Below are positions 28,614 to 37,829 of a stretch of 64,000 nucleotides of DNA, in pieces (position 1 is the first letter of the stretch; the number at the start of each line of letters is the position of its first letter). This DNA is from Pseudomonas sp. EpS/L25 (GTDB lineage: Bacteria; Pseudomonadota; Gammaproteobacteria; Pseudomonadales; Pseudomonadaceae): contig NZ_LNUP01000011.1 of NCBI RefSeq assembly GCF_001512295.1, forward strand, positions 813,781-877,780. Reading direction: 5' to 3'. Made by a program: the position numbers and the translations under genes. The notes beneath the pieces were generated by a model, which saw only the letters and a list, made by a program, of their open reading frames with translations, did no database searches and was not told the DNA's origin.

Positions 28614-28619
28614 CCCCGA

Positions 28620-28655
28620 GCCCGTGTAGTGACTATCAGGACTCACTACACGGGC
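28620..28655 (+). terminator. Perfect 13-bp inverted repeat after ybiT (probable terminator)
   Basis: GCCCGTGTAGTGA and TCACTACACGGGC are exact complements around a 10-nt loop, starting 7 nt after the ybiT stop. There is no T-run after it (AAAATAGAG follows), so it is not a classical intrinsic terminator. Confidence 0.55.
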
Positions 28656-29066
28656 AAAATAGAGGGTGCCCTAAGCAGTTACCCTAGGTATCATTTCGCA
28701 CCGAAACGGGTACTCGACCAGGATCGCCGCGATCAATAGCCATCGTTTGCGCCGGGAGACCAGGGGTCTCCTGCCACGTCTCGTAACACGTAGCGCCCCT
28801 CCCCGGCACGCTCGACGGGCTTCGTGTCGCACCCTGATCGCCCGCTACACCGCCTGGCTTCCGCGGAACGCCAAGGCAAGCCGCTCCACCCTACTCAATC
28901 AGAACATTGCCGGACGGCCGCTGTCGCATCTGACTGCTGCGCCCTACCGGTTGCCTACCCCTGTCTGGCCCTTGTCGGCCGGCGCGGGTCGCCCCATTCG
29001 AGGCCAGGCGCCGACGCCTGGTCTCCCTCAGGTGTAATGCGAGACACGGTCTCAGGAGTACGATGA
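28656..29066. other. Long upstream region of mqo
   Basis: About 410 bp with no convincing gene. It contains two small hairpins: GGAGACC/GGTCTCC at 28755-28771 and CCAGGCG/CGCCTGG at 29004-29021. The ribosome binding site AGGAG of mqo is at 29054-29058. No known riboswitch pattern was recognised. Confidence 0.5.
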
Positions 29067-30563
29067 ATGCACAGTGGTAACGAAGAGTCGGATTTCGTTT
29101 TCGTCGGCGCGGGAATCATGAGCGCGACCCTGGCGGTCATGCTCAAGGAGCTGGAGCCCGCGAGTACCGTCGAAGTGCTCGAACTGCTCGACGTCGGCGC
29201 AGCGGAGAGTTCCAACCCCTGGAACAACGCCGGAACCGGCCATGCGGCGCTCTGCGAGCTGAACTACACGCCCGAGAAGGCCGACGGCAGCATCGACATC
29301 ACCAAGGCACTCAGCATCAATGGCATGTTCGAGGCCTCCAAGCAGTTCTGGTCCTACCTGGTCGAGGAAGGCCACTTCGGCTCGCCCCGTGCCTTCATCA
29401 GCCCCGTGCCGCACATGTCCTTCGTCCACGGCGCCAAGGACATGGCCTTCCTGCGCAAGCGCTATGAAGCGCTCAAGGACCATGCCTGCTTCGACGGCAT
29501 GGAGTACTCCGAGGACCATGCCAGGCTGCGCGAGTGGATGCCCCTGGTGATGGAAGGTCGCCCGGCGACCGAAGCCGTGGCGGCCACCCACGTGGCCGGC
29601 GGCACCGACGTCAACTTCGGTGCCCTGACCATGAGCCTGCTGGGTCACCTGCAGACCCGTCCGGGCACCCAGGTCCGCTACAACCAGAAGGTGGTGGATC
29701 TCACGCGCGAGGCCGACCAGCGCTGGCGCCTGACCATCGAGGACAGCCGCTCCGGGGCCACCCGTACGGTCATCGCCAAGTTCGTCTTCCTCGGTGCCGG
29801 TGGCGCGGCGCTGCCACTGCTGCAGAAGTCCGGCATCCCCGAGGGCGCCGGCTACGGCGGCTTCCCGGTCAGCGGCCAGTGGCTGCGCTGCGACGATCCG
29901 CACATCGTCGAACGCCACCAGGCCAAGGTCTATGGCCTGGCCGGCGTCAACTCGCCGCCGATGTCGGTGCCGCACCTGGACACCCGCGTGGTGGACGGCA
30001 AGAAATCCCTGCTGTTCGGCCCCTTCGCCGGCTTCACCACCAAGTTCCTCAAGCGTGGCTCCTTCCTCGACCTGCCCAAGTCGATCAAGCCGAGCAACAT
30101 CGGCCCCATGCTCGCCGTGGCGCGGGACAACATGCCGCTGACCCGCTACCTGGTCGGCCAGGTCATGCAGTCCTTCGACCAGCGCGTCGAGGAACTGCGG
30201 GCCTTCTACCCAGCCGTGCGCAAGCAGGACTGGCGTCTGGAAGTGGCCGGCCAGCGGGTGCAGATCATCAAGAAAGACCCGCAGAAAGGCGGCATCCTGC
30301 AGTTCGGCACCGAGATCGTCGCCTCGGGTGACGGCACCATCGCCGCCCTGCTGGGCGCCTCCCCCGGCGCCTCCACCTCGGTATCCATCATGCTGACCCT
30401 GGTCGAGCGCTGCTTCCCGAGCCGCTTCCAGAGCGAAGACTGGCAGGCCAAGCTGCGCAAGATGTTCCCGGCCTTCGGCCACAAGCTGGCGGAAGAACCC
30501 GAGCTGCTGCGCGAGGTGCGCGCACGCACCACCCGCGTGCTGCAACTCGACCAGCCGGCCTGA
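29067..30563 (+). CDS. mqo: Malate:quinone oxidoreductase
   Basis: A 498-residue FAD-dependent peripheral membrane enzyme oxidising malate to oxaloacetate and passing electrons to quinone. It is the usual TCA-cycle malate oxidase of Pseudomonas. Seen are the FAD-binding start [65 protein letters not shown] and the C-terminal [18 protein letters not shown] is 8 nt before the ATG at 29067. An overlapping ATG at 29063 hits a stop within a few codons. A hairpin terminator follows. Confidence 0.95.
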   Translation: MHSGNEESDFVFVGAGIMSATLAVMLKELEPASTVEVLELLDVGAAESSNPWNNAGTGHAALCELNYTPEKADGSIDITKALSINGMFEASKQFWSYLVEEGHFGSPRAFISPVPHMSFVHGAKDMAFLRKRYEALKDHACFDGMEYSEDHARLREWMPLVMEGRPATEAVAATHVAGGTDVNFGALTMSLLGHLQTRPGTQVRYNQKVVDLTREADQRWRLTIEDSRSGATRTVIAKFVFLGAGGAALPLLQKSGIPEGAGYGGFPVSGQWLRCDDPHIVERHQAKVYGLAGVNSPPMSVPHLDTRVVDGKKSLLFGPFAGFTTKFLKRGSFLDLPKSIKPSNIGPMLAVARDNMPLTRYLVGQVMQSFDQRVEELRAFYPAVRKQDWRLEVAGQRVQIIKKDPQKGGILQFGTEIVASGDGTIAALLGASPGASTSVSIMLTLVERCFPSRFQSEDWQAKLRKMFPAFGHKLAEEPELLREVRARTTRVLQLDQPA

Positions 30564-30570
30564 TCCGCCT

Positions 30571-30594
30571 GGAGGGTCCGCAAGCGGACCCTCC
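30571..30594 (+). terminator. Terminator of mqo
   Basis: GGAGGGTCCGC and GCGGACCCTCC form a perfect 11-bp GC-rich stem beginning 7 nt after the mqo stop codon. Confidence 0.75.
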
Positions 30595-30605
30595 CCGCTC
30601 CTGAC

Positions 30606-30654
30606 GTCCTCACTCCAGGCCTATCCCTCGTGGGAAAGGGCTGGAGTGAAGGAC
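30606..30654 (-). terminator. Hairpin between convergent mqo and ggt
   Basis: GTCCT-CACTCCAG pairs with CTGGAGTGAAGGAC (one bulged base) around a loop of about 20 nt, 22 nt beyond the ggt stop codon. It is probably the terminator for the leftward ggt transcript. Confidence 0.5.
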
Positions 30655-30675
30655 ACGCTGCCAACAGCCCTCCGC

Positions 30676-32469
30676 CTAATCCCCCAATGCCGCCCCTTCC
30701 CGCCGCGGATCGGCGCCGCCCTGCCAACCTGAGCCAAGCCGGCGAATGACCTGGATGCCACTGGTCATCTCGTCTTCGCGCACCTCATGCCCCCGCTGCT
30801 CCAGGGCCTTGCGCAAGCCTGGCGTGGTCTGCCCACGCTCCAGTTCCGTGGGGCCGTTGCGACTGCCGAAATTCGGCAAGCCCGCCGCCGCCTGCGCATC
30901 CAGTTGCCAGTCCAGCAGGCCGACCAGGGTCTTGACCACGTAGCCGGCGATCTGCGAACCGCCGGGCGACCCCAGGGCCGCTACCAGAGCGCCACTGTCC
31001 CGGTCGAACACCAGGGTGGGCGACATCGTCGAGCGGGGACGCTTGCCCGGTTCCACCCGATTGGCCACCGGCAGGCCATTCTCCCGCGGCACGAAGGAGA
31101 AGTCCGTCAGTTGGTTGTTGAGCATGAAGCCCTTCACCATCAGATGGGAACCGAAGTAGCTCTCCACCGTGGTGGTCATGGACAGCGCCCCACCCCAGGC
31201 ATCGGCCGCCACCACCTGGGAGGTGGAGAGGCGCAATGGCGAGCGGTCCGGCGCCCAGGCCAGCGTCGGACCGGGCGGCGTGCCGGGTGCGGCCTTGCCG
31301 ATGCTGCGCTCGCCGATCAGTTGTGCGCGACTGGCCAGGTAGCCGCCATCCAGCAGGCCGCTGACGTTGACCGGTACGCGGTCGGGGTCCGCCACGTACT
31401 GAGCACGGTCGGCATAGGCCAGGCGCTCGGCCTCGGCGATCAGGTGCACCGCTTCCGGGCGCGGCTCCTGACCGGCCGGCAACGGCGTCGGCACCGGTCG
31501 CAGGGGGGCCAGGGCCCAAGCGGGATCACGGGCTTCCAGGGCCTGGAGGATGCCCAGGGTCTGGGCCACGGTGAGGCCACCGGCGGGCGGCGGCATGCCG
31601 CAGATGCGCCAACGTCTGTAGTCGGTGCAGAGCGGCGTACGGGCCTTGGCGCGATAGCCGGCGAGGTCCTGCAGCGTCAGGCTACCCGGATTGGGACTCT
31701 GCTGGACCGCCTTCGCGATCGCCTCGGCGATGTCGCCGCGATAGAGGGCGCTGGCCCCCTCCTTGGCGATCACTGCCAGGGTGTCCGCCAGCTCGGGATT
31801 GCGTAGCAGGGTGCCAACCGGCTTCACCTTTCCGCGCGGATCGAGGTAGAGCGCCGCCATGGCGGGCGAACCCTTAAGGAAGGGATCGTGGCGGAGCTGA
31901 TTATGCAGCCGCGGTGAGAGCGGAAAGCCCTCACGTGCCAGGCGGATGGCCGGGGCGAACAGGCTCTGCCAGGCCAGGCGTCCATGGTCGCGGTGCGCCA
32001 GCTCCAGGGCACGCAGCACCCCCGGCACCCCAACCGAGCGGCCACCGATGCGCGCCTCCTCGAAGGCCATGGGCGTCCCGTCCGGTCGCAGGAAAAGCCC
32101 CTCCGTGGCCCCCGCGGGGGCGGTCTCGCGGCCGTCGTAGGCCTGGACCTGGCGACCATCCCAATAGAGCAGGAAGGCGCCGCCGCCGATGCCCGAGGAC
32201 TGCGGCTCGACCAGGGTCAGGACCGCCTGCATGGCGATGGCGGCATCGATGGCGCTACCACCCTGGCGCAGTATCTCGCGGCCGGCCTCGGCCGCCAGTG
32301 GATTGGCCGCCGCCGCCATCTGCTGCCGAGCCTGGCTTGCCACCAGCCCCGACCGATAGCCGGAACCGGCTTCCGGGGCCTTGGGCAGGGTCGTCTCCGG
32401 GTGCGACGCACAGGCGGCGAGGATCAACGACAGCAGCAACGCGGAACAGATCGACGAAGGGGTGCGCAA
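30676..32469 (-). CDS. ggt: Gamma-glutamyltransferase, lipoprotein type
   Basis: A 597-residue Ntn-hydrolase of the glutathione-degrading family. It is made as a precursor that self-cleaves before a conserved Thr; here Thr432 in GGALSMTTTVESYFGS. Other hallmarks: GIGGGAFLLYWDG, PPPAGGLTVAQTLGILQ, LGSPGGSQI. The start is a TTG at 32469 with AGGAG 7 nt upstream. It gives a signal peptide with lipobox LAAC, so the enzyme is probably membrane-tethered in the periplasm. A longer frame to 32520 lacks a comparable ribosome binding site. It is convergent with mqo. Confidence 0.9.
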   Translation of the reverse strand: MRTPSSICSALLLSLILAACASHPETTLPKAPEAGSGYRSGLVASQARQQMAAAANPLAAEAGREILRQGGSAIDAAIAMQAVLTLVEPQSSGIGGGAFLLYWDGRQVQAYDGRETAPAGATEGLFLRPDGTPMAFEEARIGGRSVGVPGVLRALELAHRDHGRLAWQSLFAPAIRLAREGFPLSPRLHNQLRHDPFLKGSPAMAALYLDPRGKVKPVGTLLRNPELADTLAVIAKEGASALYRGDIAEAIAKAVQQSPNPGSLTLQDLAGYRAKARTPLCTDYRRWRICGMPPPAGGLTVAQTLGILQALEARDPAWALAPLRPVPTPLPAGQEPRPEAVHLIAEAERLAYADRAQYVADPDRVPVNVSGLLDGGYLASRAQLIGERSIGKAAPGTPPGPTLAWAPDRSPLRLSTSQVVAADAWGGALSMTTTVESYFGSHLMVKGFMLNNQLTDFSFVPRENGLPVANRVEPGKRPRSTMSPTLVFDRDSGALVAALGSPGGSQIAGYVVKTLVGLLDWQLDAQAAAGLPNFGSRNGPTELERGQTTPGLRKALEQRGHEVREDEMTSGIQVIRRLGSGWQGGADPRREGAALGD

Positions 32470-32559
32470 CGGGTTTCTCCTGGGCAGCGAGCGGCGTTCG
32501 CCCTGATGACGACCCGCCAAGCCTAGCGCAAGACCGTTGTCTTCGCCCCGTAGGGTGCC

Positions 32560-33060
32560 TCAGAACCCCAGATGACGGGCGAGGAAGCCGCCGCAGAGTA
32601 CGTCCAGCCATAACAGCTGGTGCACGGCGACGATGGCGAAGAACACAAGGCGAAAGCTCAGCTTGACCGTCTTGTGGCGGAAACGCTGCTGGGCGATCAG
32701 CGCACCCGGCCAGCCACCCAGGAGTTCGCCCAGGTGCAGGACGCGCTCGGGCACGCGCCAGCCCCTGTCGCGGGCGCGTTGCTTGTCGTGCCGATAGAGC
32801 AGGAAGGTGACCAAGCTCGCCAGGACGTAGAGGGCCAGGGGCCAGAGCAGGCCGCGACCGAAGGCCAGGGACAGCAGGCCGACCAGGGGCAGGACGAAGA
32901 TGCCGATCTGCAGCAGGAGCAGCATGTCCTGCCGGGCGATGGCCGCTCGCTGCTGATAGGGGGTCAGCGCGGGCGCCCGCTTGGCGGTCTTCGGCGGAGC
33001 GGACTGCGTGGACGCACGAGCCGGCTTGCGCCGGCTCTGCTGTTCCTTCTCCGGTTTCAC
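32560..33060 (-). CDS. DUF1294 family membrane protein
   Basis: A 166-residue protein. A basic, probably cytoplasmic N-terminus (residues 1-45) is followed by helices at about 50-70 and 74-92, the DUF1294 signature ([38 protein letters not shown]) and a last helix near 140-157. The GTG start at 33060 overlaps the uppP stop by 4 bp (GTGA), so it is coupled to uppP. Function is unknown. Some homologs carry an N-terminal cold-shock domain; this one does not. Confidence 0.85.
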   Translation of the reverse strand: MKPEKEQQSRRKPARASTQSAPPKTAKRAPALTPYQQRAAIARQDMLLLLQIGIFVLPLVGLLSLAFGRGLLWPLALYVLASLVTFLLYRHDKQRARDRGWRVPERVLHLGELLGGWPGALIAQQRFRHKTVKLSFRLVFFAIVAVHQLLWLDVLCGGFLARHLGF

Positions 33061-33893
33061 CCGGCCGCCTTGGCCGCGTGCCAGTCGATCCAGCCGAATT
33101 GCCAGGTGGCCAGGATCAGCAGCCCGAAGACGATGCGATACCAGCCAAACACCTCGTAGCTGTGATTGCCGATGAACTTCAGCAGTGCCTTGACCGCCAG
33201 CATGGCGAAGATGAAGGAGGTGACGAAGCCGACCCCGAACACCAGCACGTCGCTGGCGGTGAACAGGTGACGGTACTTGTACACCGAGTAGACGGTCGCC
33301 CCGACCATGGTCGGCATGGCCAGGAAGAAGGAGAATTCGGTCGCCGCCTTGCGCGACAGGCCGAACAGTAGGCCGCCGATGATGGTGGAGCCGGAACGCG
33401 AGGTGCCCGGGATCATCGCCAGGCATTGGGCGCAGCCGACCTTGAGGGCGTCATGCCAGCGCATGTCGTCCACCTCTTCCACGCGAATTCGATGGGTACG
33501 CTTCTCCGCCCAGATCATGATCACACCACCGATCACCAGGGCGAAGGCCACGGTGATCGGGTTGAACAGGTACTCGTGGATCAGGTCGCCGAGGATCACG
33601 CCCAGCACGGCGGCCGGCAGAAAGGCGATGATCAGGTTGCCGGTGAACCGCTGCGCATAGGACTTGCGCGGCAGATCGGTGACGATCTCGAGGACCTTGA
33701 AGCGGTATTCCCAGACCACGGCCAGGATGGCCGCCAGCTGGATGATGATGTTGAAGGCGATGGCCCTTTCCCCGCCGAAACCGATGAGATCGGCGACGAC
33801 GATCTGGTGGCCGGTACTGGAAATGGGCAGGAATTCCGTGATGCCCTCGACGATCCCCAGAATCAGCGCCTGCAAGGCACTCCATAGGTCCAT
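33057..33893 (-). CDS. uppP: Undecaprenyl-diphosphatase UppP (BacA)
   Basis: A 278-residue polytopic enzyme dephosphorylating undecaprenyl pyrophosphate at the periplasmic face, recycling the carrier for peptidoglycan synthesis and conferring bacitracin tolerance. Both catalytic motifs are present: [17 protein letters not shown] and [12 protein letters not shown]. The ATG at 33893 has GGAG 7 nt upstream, and the upstream frame extension is not membrane-like. It is divergent from pnuC and translationally coupled to the DUF1294 gene. Confidence 0.95.
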   Translation of the reverse strand: MDLWSALQALILGIVEGITEFLPISSTGHQIVVADLIGFGGERAIAFNIIIQLAAILAVVWEYRFKVLEIVTDLPRKSYAQRFTGNLIIAFLPAAVLGVILGDLIHEYLFNPITVAFALVIGGVIMIWAEKRTHRIRVEEVDDMRWHDALKVGCAQCLAMIPGTSRSGSTIIGGLLFGLSRKAATEFSFFLAMPTMVGATVYSVYKYRHLFTASDVLVFGVGFVTSFIFAMLAVKALLKFIGNHSYEVFGWYRIVFGLLILATWQFGWIDWHAAKAAG

Positions 33894-34121
33894 GGTATTA
33901 CTCCATCCAAGTGAAACATTTGCAGGTAGCCGGGGTGCAGCCCCGGCGGCAACGGGGTTCGAACCGTGACGCTCCGCAGGGCTTGGCCCTTCGCGGTACC
34001 CAGGACAGCTCAAGCTGTGGTGGTCGCCCGGCACCTTACCAGAGCGAGACCGGTTGAAGAGACCGATGAACGGCCATTAGGTGCCGTACAATGACCCATC
34101 GAATCGTTGCGGATGTGAAGC

Positions 34122-34721
34122 ATGTCGTTTCTGGAGTCCCTCACCGCCCTGCTGGGCATGTCCGCCGTGGAGTTGGTAGCCGCCGTGCTGGGGGTCATCG
34201 CCGTGTGGTTCACGGTGCGCCAGAACATCTGGGGCTGGCCGATCGGTCTGGTGATGGTGTTGCTCTATGTCTGGATCTTCTACGACGTGAAGCTCTACTC
34301 CGACATGCTGCTGCAGGTCGTCTACGCCGCGCTGCAGCTCTATGGCTGGTGGCAGTGGCTGCGGGGCGGCCAGCACCACCAGGGACGTGAAGTCACCTCC
34401 CTCGTCACCCCATCGATCCTGGCGGGCCTCGCGGTAGGTGCGGGCGGCAGTCTGGCGCTCGGCTACCTCATGGGCACCCACACCGACGCCGCCCTGCCTT
34501 GGCTGGATGCGGCGCTTACGGGCTTCAGCCTGGTCGCCCAGTTCTGGATGGCGCAGAAGCGCCTGCAGTGCTGGGTGCTGTGGTTCGTGCTGGACGTCAT
34601 CTATGTGGGCCTCTTCTATTACAAGGGCCTCTACCCCACCGCGGTGCTCTACGCCGTCTTCGTCGGCCTCGCGGCCTACGGCTGGCTCGACTGGCGCCGC
34701 GCCCTGGCGACCACACGATGA
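34122..34721 (+). CDS. pnuC: Nicotinamide riboside transporter PnuC
   Basis: A 199-residue, about seven-helix facilitator of the PnuC family importing nicotinamide riboside. Signatures: VRQNIWGWPIGLVMVLLYVWIFYDVKLYSDM, LQLYGWWQW, and the C-terminal LWFVLDVIYVGLFYYKGLYPTAVLYAVF. The ATG at 34122 gives a normal length. It overlaps the downstream kinase gene by 4 bp (ATGA), which supports a two-gene NAD-salvage operon: import, then trapping by phosphorylation. Confidence 0.92.
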   Translation: MSFLESLTALLGMSAVELVAAVLGVIAVWFTVRQNIWGWPIGLVMVLLYVWIFYDVKLYSDMLLQVVYAALQLYGWWQWLRGGQHHQGREVTSLVTPSILAGLAVGAGGSLALGYLMGTHTDAALPWLDAALTGFSLVAQFWMAQKRLQCWVLWFVLDVIYVGLFYYKGLYPTAVLYAVFVGLAAYGWLDWRRALATTR

Positions 34722-35245
34722 AGGTCGTGGTGCTGACCGGCCCCGAGTCGAGCGGCAAATCCTGGCTCGCGCAGCGCCTGAGCGAAAAATTCGGCGGTCT
34801 GCGAGTGGACGAGTACGTGCGTGAGTACTGCGCACTGCATGGTACCGACACCACCCTGGCCGACGTGGAAGTCATCGCGCGCGAGCAACTGCGCCGTGAA
34901 GATGCAGCCCGCGGCGTCGCCCCGGCACTCCTGCTGCTGGACACCCATCTGCTGAGCAACCTGCTGTGGAGTCGCCTGCTGTTCGGCACCGCACCGGCCT
35001 GGCTGGAGCCCGCCCTGCTGGCGCGCCGCTACGACCTGCACCTGCTGCTCGATCCTCGAGGGGTCGCCTGGCAGGACGACGGTCAGCGCTGCCAGCCGGA
35101 ATTGGACGCGCGGCTGGCTTTCTTCGACTGCTGTCGGGACTGGCTAGGGGATCACGATCAACCGGTATTGGAGATCGCCGGCGACTGGGGCGCGCGACAG
35201 GACGCCGCCCTGGCGGCGGTCAGCCGATTGCTGCACGAGGCCTGA
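34718..35245 (+). CDS. NadR-like nicotinamide riboside kinase (kinase domain only)
   Basis: A 175-residue P-loop ATPase of the AAA_28/NadR kinase group. Seen are Walker A GPESSGKS (residues 8-15), VDEYVREYC and LLLLDTHLLSNLLWSRLLFG. E. coli NadR also has a DNA-binding and an NMN-adenylyltransferase domain; both are absent here, so the expected reaction is phosphorylation of nicotinamide riboside to NMN. Coupling to pnuC supports the function by trapping the imported vitamer. The gene symbol is left blank because it corresponds to one domain of NadR only. Confidence 0.85.
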   Translation: MKVVVLTGPESSGKSWLAQRLSEKFGGLRVDEYVREYCALHGTDTTLADVEVIAREQLRREDAARGVAPALLLLDTHLLSNLLWSRLLFGTAPAWLEPALLARRYDLHLLLDPRGVAWQDDGQRCQPELDARLAFFDCCRDWLGDHDQPVLEIAGDWGARQDAALAAVSRLLHEA

Positions 35246-35282
35246 GCCGCCGGTAGAATGATGCCCTGTACCGGAGAACCCC

Positions 35283-35837
35283 ATGCACGATGACGACGCC
35301 TCTTTCGCTGACTTCACCCGCGGGATCCGTCCGCTCAAGCAGGATCGTGCCGACACCGGCAAGCCACGGGCCGACCACGGCCAGATCGCCCAGCGCCGCG
35401 CCGATGCGACCAAGACCACGGCCAGCATCCGCGTCGACGGCCTGAGCGATGCCTTCGTCATCGACGTAGGCGCCGAGGACGAACTCTACTGGGGCCGCGA
35501 CGGCGTGCAGGACACCCAGCTGCGGCGCCTCAAGGCCGGCCAGATTCCTTTCGAAGGCAGCCTGGACCTGCACGGCATGACCGTGGAAAAGGCCCGGCAG
35601 ACCCTCTGGGACTTCATCGCCGAGGCGACCCGCCTGGAAATCCGCTGCGTGCGGATCACCCATGGCAAGGCGGCGCGCCTGGACGGGCGCCGGCCGCTGA
35701 TCAAGAGTCACGTCAACACCTGGCTGCGCCAGCACGCCCAGGTGCTGGGCTTCACCTCCTGCCTCCCGCGCCACGGCGGAACCGGCTCGCTTTATGTCTT
35801 GCTCAAGCGCACCATGCTCGAAGGTCGCGACGAGTGA
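35283..35837 (+). CDS. Smr-domain protein (SmrA/SmrB-like)
   Basis: A 184-residue protein. An N-terminal conserved region (FADFTRGIRPLKQDRA) is followed by a C-terminal Smr domain with LDLHGMTVEKAR, the ITHGKAAR loop and the final GGTGSLYVLLKR. Smr domains are RNA/DNA endonuclease-like; E. coli SmrB cuts mRNA between collided ribosomes. The LDLHG and HGK motifs expected of active members are present, although the usual THGKG glycine is Ala here. It lies 37 bp after the nadR-like gene and upstream of folE. Confidence 0.85.
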   Translation: MHDDDASFADFTRGIRPLKQDRADTGKPRADHGQIAQRRADATKTTASIRVDGLSDAFVIDVGAEDELYWGRDGVQDTQLRRLKAGQIPFEGSLDLHGMTVEKARQTLWDFIAEATRLEIRCVRITHGKAARLDGRRPLIKSHVNTWLRQHAQVLGFTSCLPRHGGTGSLYVLLKRTMLEGRDE

Positions 35838-35900
35838 TCCTGTGACTCGGGTGACGTCTCATCCGAGCGCTCTCTTCCTCATCGACAAACAGGAACCCAA

Positions 35901-36449
35901 ATGTCTCTCGAACAGCACTACTCCTCCATTTTGACCGGACTCGGCGAAGACATCGGCCGGGAGGGGCTGGTGGACACGCCCAAGCGGGCCGCCAAGGCCA
36001 TGCAGTATCTCTGCCGCGGCTACAGCCAGACGCTGGAGGAAGTGGTGGGCGATGCGCTCTTCACGTCCGATAACAGCGAGATGGTGCTGGTCAAGAACAT
36101 CGAGCTGTACTCCCTCTGCGAGCACCATATGCTGCCCTTCATCGGCAAGGCGCACGTCGCCTACATGCCCAGCGGCAAGGTGCTGGGGCTGTCCAAGGTG
36201 GCGCGCATCGTCGACATGTTCGCTCGCCGTCTGCAGATCCAGGAGAACATGACACGGCAGATCGCCGAGGCGATCGAGAAGGTCACCGGCGCAGCCGGCG
36301 TCGCGGTGGTCATCGAGGCGCAGCACATGTGCATGATGATGCGCGGCGTGGAGAAGCAGAATTCCTCCATGGTCACCTCGGTGATGCTCGGCCAGTTCCG
36401 CGCCAGCGACGCCACCCGCGCCGAATTCCTCAGCCTGATCAATCGCTGA
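35901..36449 (+). CDS. folE: GTP cyclohydrolase I
   Basis: A 182-residue enzyme for the first step of tetrahydrofolate/pterin synthesis (GTP to dihydroneopterin triphosphate). Zn ligands are in [10 protein letters not shown] and [41 protein letters not shown] and [12 protein letters not shown] complete the family pattern. Pseudomonas species often carry two folE paralogs; I cannot say which this is. The preceding Smr gene ends 63 bp upstream. Confidence 0.95.
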   Translation: MSLEQHYSSILTGLGEDIGREGLVDTPKRAAKAMQYLCRGYSQTLEEVVGDALFTSDNSEMVLVKNIELYSLCEHHMLPFIGKAHVAYMPSGKVLGLSKVARIVDMFARRLQIQENMTRQIAEAIEKVTGAAGVAVVIEAQHMCMMMRGVEKQNSSMVTSVMLGQFRASDATRAEFLSLINR

Positions 36450-36510
36450 GCCGACCGCGACGTCCGTTGCCCTGGAGGGTCGAACCCTCGACCTTCCAGG
36501 AGCCCCGCCC

Positions 36511-36816
36511 ATGTCGGATGTCCACAGCCTCACCCTGCTCAGAGCCCAGCCCGAACGATCCCTCGCGCTGGGTGCCCACCTGCTGGATCTGGCCGCACTG
36601 GCCGTGAAGGATGTCGGCTGCCTGGACTACCGGGTGTTTCAGGGCAGTGAAGACGGCGATCTCTGGGTGATCCAGGCGCACTGGGCGTCGGTCGCGGCTC
36701 AGGATGACCACTTCAATCAGCCGCATACCCTCGCCTTCCTCGACGAGTTACCCAAGCTGGCGGATGAGGTGGATCTTTATCCCTTGGCGCCGAGGGGTTC
36801 GATAGCGGGAAGTTGA
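36511..36816 (+). CDS. ABM-domain (antibiotic biosynthesis monooxygenase-like) protein
   Basis: A 101-residue dimeric alpha/beta-barrel-type protein. The pattern LTLLRAQPERSLALGAHLLDLA ... CLDYRVFQGSEDGDLWVIQAHWASVAAQDDHFNQPH is typical of putative quinol monooxygenases (YgiN-like). AGGAG lies about 9 nt before the ATG. It follows folE by 61 bp and may be co-transcribed. Substrate unknown. Confidence 0.75.
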   Translation: MSDVHSLTLLRAQPERSLALGAHLLDLAALAVKDVGCLDYRVFQGSEDGDLWVIQAHWASVAAQDDHFNQPHTLAFLDELPKLADEVDLYPLAPRGSIAGS

Positions 36817-36836
36817 GTTCGAGGACGACGCCGTTA

Positions 36837-36860
36837 TCGCGGCCATGGCCGCTCCTACAG
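36837..36860 (+). repeat. REP-type element, unit 1
   Basis: TCGCGGCCATGGCCGCTCCTACAG is the typical Pseudomonas REP core: a GC-rich palindrome (GCGGCCATGGCCGC) with the flanking CTCCTACAG tail. Confidence 0.8.
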
Positions 36861-36910
36861 CACTAAGGTACCAATACCCGCCGCCTCTGGCCGCTTGCAG
36901 CTCCCAGAGT

Positions 36911-36996
36911 CGTAGAGTGGACAAGGGCGCAGCCTTGTCCACGAACGGGCATTGGCATCAAGTGGAAAACGCTACGCGGTTTTCCACGCTACGGGC
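36911..36996. repeat. Two-hairpin palindromic element
   Basis: An element bounded by CGTAG and GCTACG contains two perfect hairpins: GTGGACAAGG/CCTTGTCCAC (36917-36942) and GTGGAAAAC/GTTTTCCAC (36962-36987). Similar sequences are scattered between genes of many Pseudomonas genomes (from memory). Confidence 0.6.
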
Positions 36997-37004
36997 TAAA
37001 CGCA

Positions 37005-37069
37005 ATCGCGGCCATGGGCCGCGCCTACCGATGTTCGATGCACCTGTAGGAGCGGCCCATGGCCGCGAT
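37005..37069. repeat. Inverted REP pair (REPIN-like)
   Basis: A REP unit at 37005-37028 (ATCGCGGCCATGGGCCGC...) faces an inverted unit at 37044-37069 (CTGTAGGAGCGGCC...) across 15 nt, making a larger stem. Paired inverted REPs are the REPIN configuration mobilised by RAYT transposases. No RAYT gene lies in this window. Confidence 0.75.
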
Positions 37070-37122
37070 GGATGAGAGCAAAGCACAGCAGGCGGACCGC
37101 GATGGCCGCGATCAACCGCAAC

Positions 37123-37671
37123 TCAATACTCGGACAACGCAAAGCTCGTCAGCGCGAAAGTCGGAATGCCGGCCGCTTCCAGGCGCTTGGAGCCGCCCAG
37201 CTCCGGCAGGTCGACGATGGCCGCAGCTTCGTGGACGCGGGCACCCAGGCGCTTGATCAGGTTGCCGGCGGCCACCAGGGTGCCGCCGGTGGCGATGAGG
37301 TCATCGACCAGCAGCACCGAATCGCCGGCGCCGACGCTGTCCTTGTGCACCTCGATCACCGAATCGCCGTACTCGGTGCTGTAGACCTCGGTCAGCAGTT
37401 CGGCCGGCAGCTTGCCCTGCTTGCGGAACAGCACCAGGGGCTTGCCCAGTTCGTAGGCCAGGATCGGACCGATGAGGAAGCCCCGTGCATCCAGCGCCCC
37501 GACATGGGTGAAGGAGGCGCCACGGTAACGTTCCAGCAGCGCCTCCATGACGGCCCGCAGACCCTCGGGCGACTGGAACAGCGGCGTGATGTCCCGAAAG
37601 ATCACCCCGGCCTTGGGAAAATCGGGCACGGCGCGAATGAGGGATTTAAGGGCGGATTCGGAGAAGGACAT
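37123..37671 (-). CDS. apt: Adenine phosphoribosyltransferase
   Basis: A 182-residue purine-salvage enzyme making AMP from adenine and PRPP. The PRPP-binding loop is [14 protein letters not shown]. The family start [22 protein letters not shown] and [31 protein letters not shown] are present. The ATG at 37671 matches Pseudomonas Apt length; an in-frame upstream extension has no family similarity. The ribosome binding site is weak. It is divergent from the ribose operon, with 208 bp between the starts. Confidence 0.95.
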   Translation of the reverse strand: MSFSESALKSLIRAVPDFPKAGVIFRDITPLFQSPEGLRAVMEALLERYRGASFTHVGALDARGFLIGPILAYELGKPLVLFRKQGKLPAELLTEVYSTEYGDSVIEVHKDSVGAGDSVLLVDDLIATGGTLVAAGNLIKRLGARVHEAAAIVDLPELGGSKRLEAAGIPTFALTSFALSEY

Positions 37672-37792
37672 GGCAAAGACTCGTCGGCGGCGGGCGCCTG
37701 GCAGAAAACAAGGGGCGCAGTATAGCGGTCCGTGGCTGACCAGGGCCAACCAACCGTCCCGCACGCTGAATCGATTCATGTAGTGGCTCCGA

Positions 37793-37821
37793 TTGACAGC
37801 TACCCCCTCTCGCACCATTCT
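37793..37821 (+). promoter_or_regulatory. Sigma-70 promoter of the ribose operon
   Basis: A perfect TTGACA (37793-37798), a 17-bp spacer and CATTCT (37816-37821). The predicted start of transcription falls just before or inside the RbsR operator palindrome. Confidence 0.6.
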
Positions 37822-37829
37822 TTGGCTGA

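Larger units (their letters stand above)
36817..37122. other. Intergenic region packed with palindromic repeats
   Basis: The ~300 bp between the ABM gene and apt hold three REP-type units and a two-hairpin element, listed separately. No gene is seen. The repeats probably also end transcription from both sides. Confidence 0.7.

Noticed and set aside
28747..29037. 96-codon frame upstream of mqo
   Set aside because: Arg/Pro/Ala-rich composition typical of random GC-rich DNA; no ribosome binding site or recognisable motif.
33930..33990. GGTTCGAACC resembling a tRNA T-loop, with a nearby CCGGGG hairpin
   Set aside because: The bases flanking TTCGAAC do not pair as a T-stem, and no anticodon arm, acceptor stem or CCA end can be built around it.
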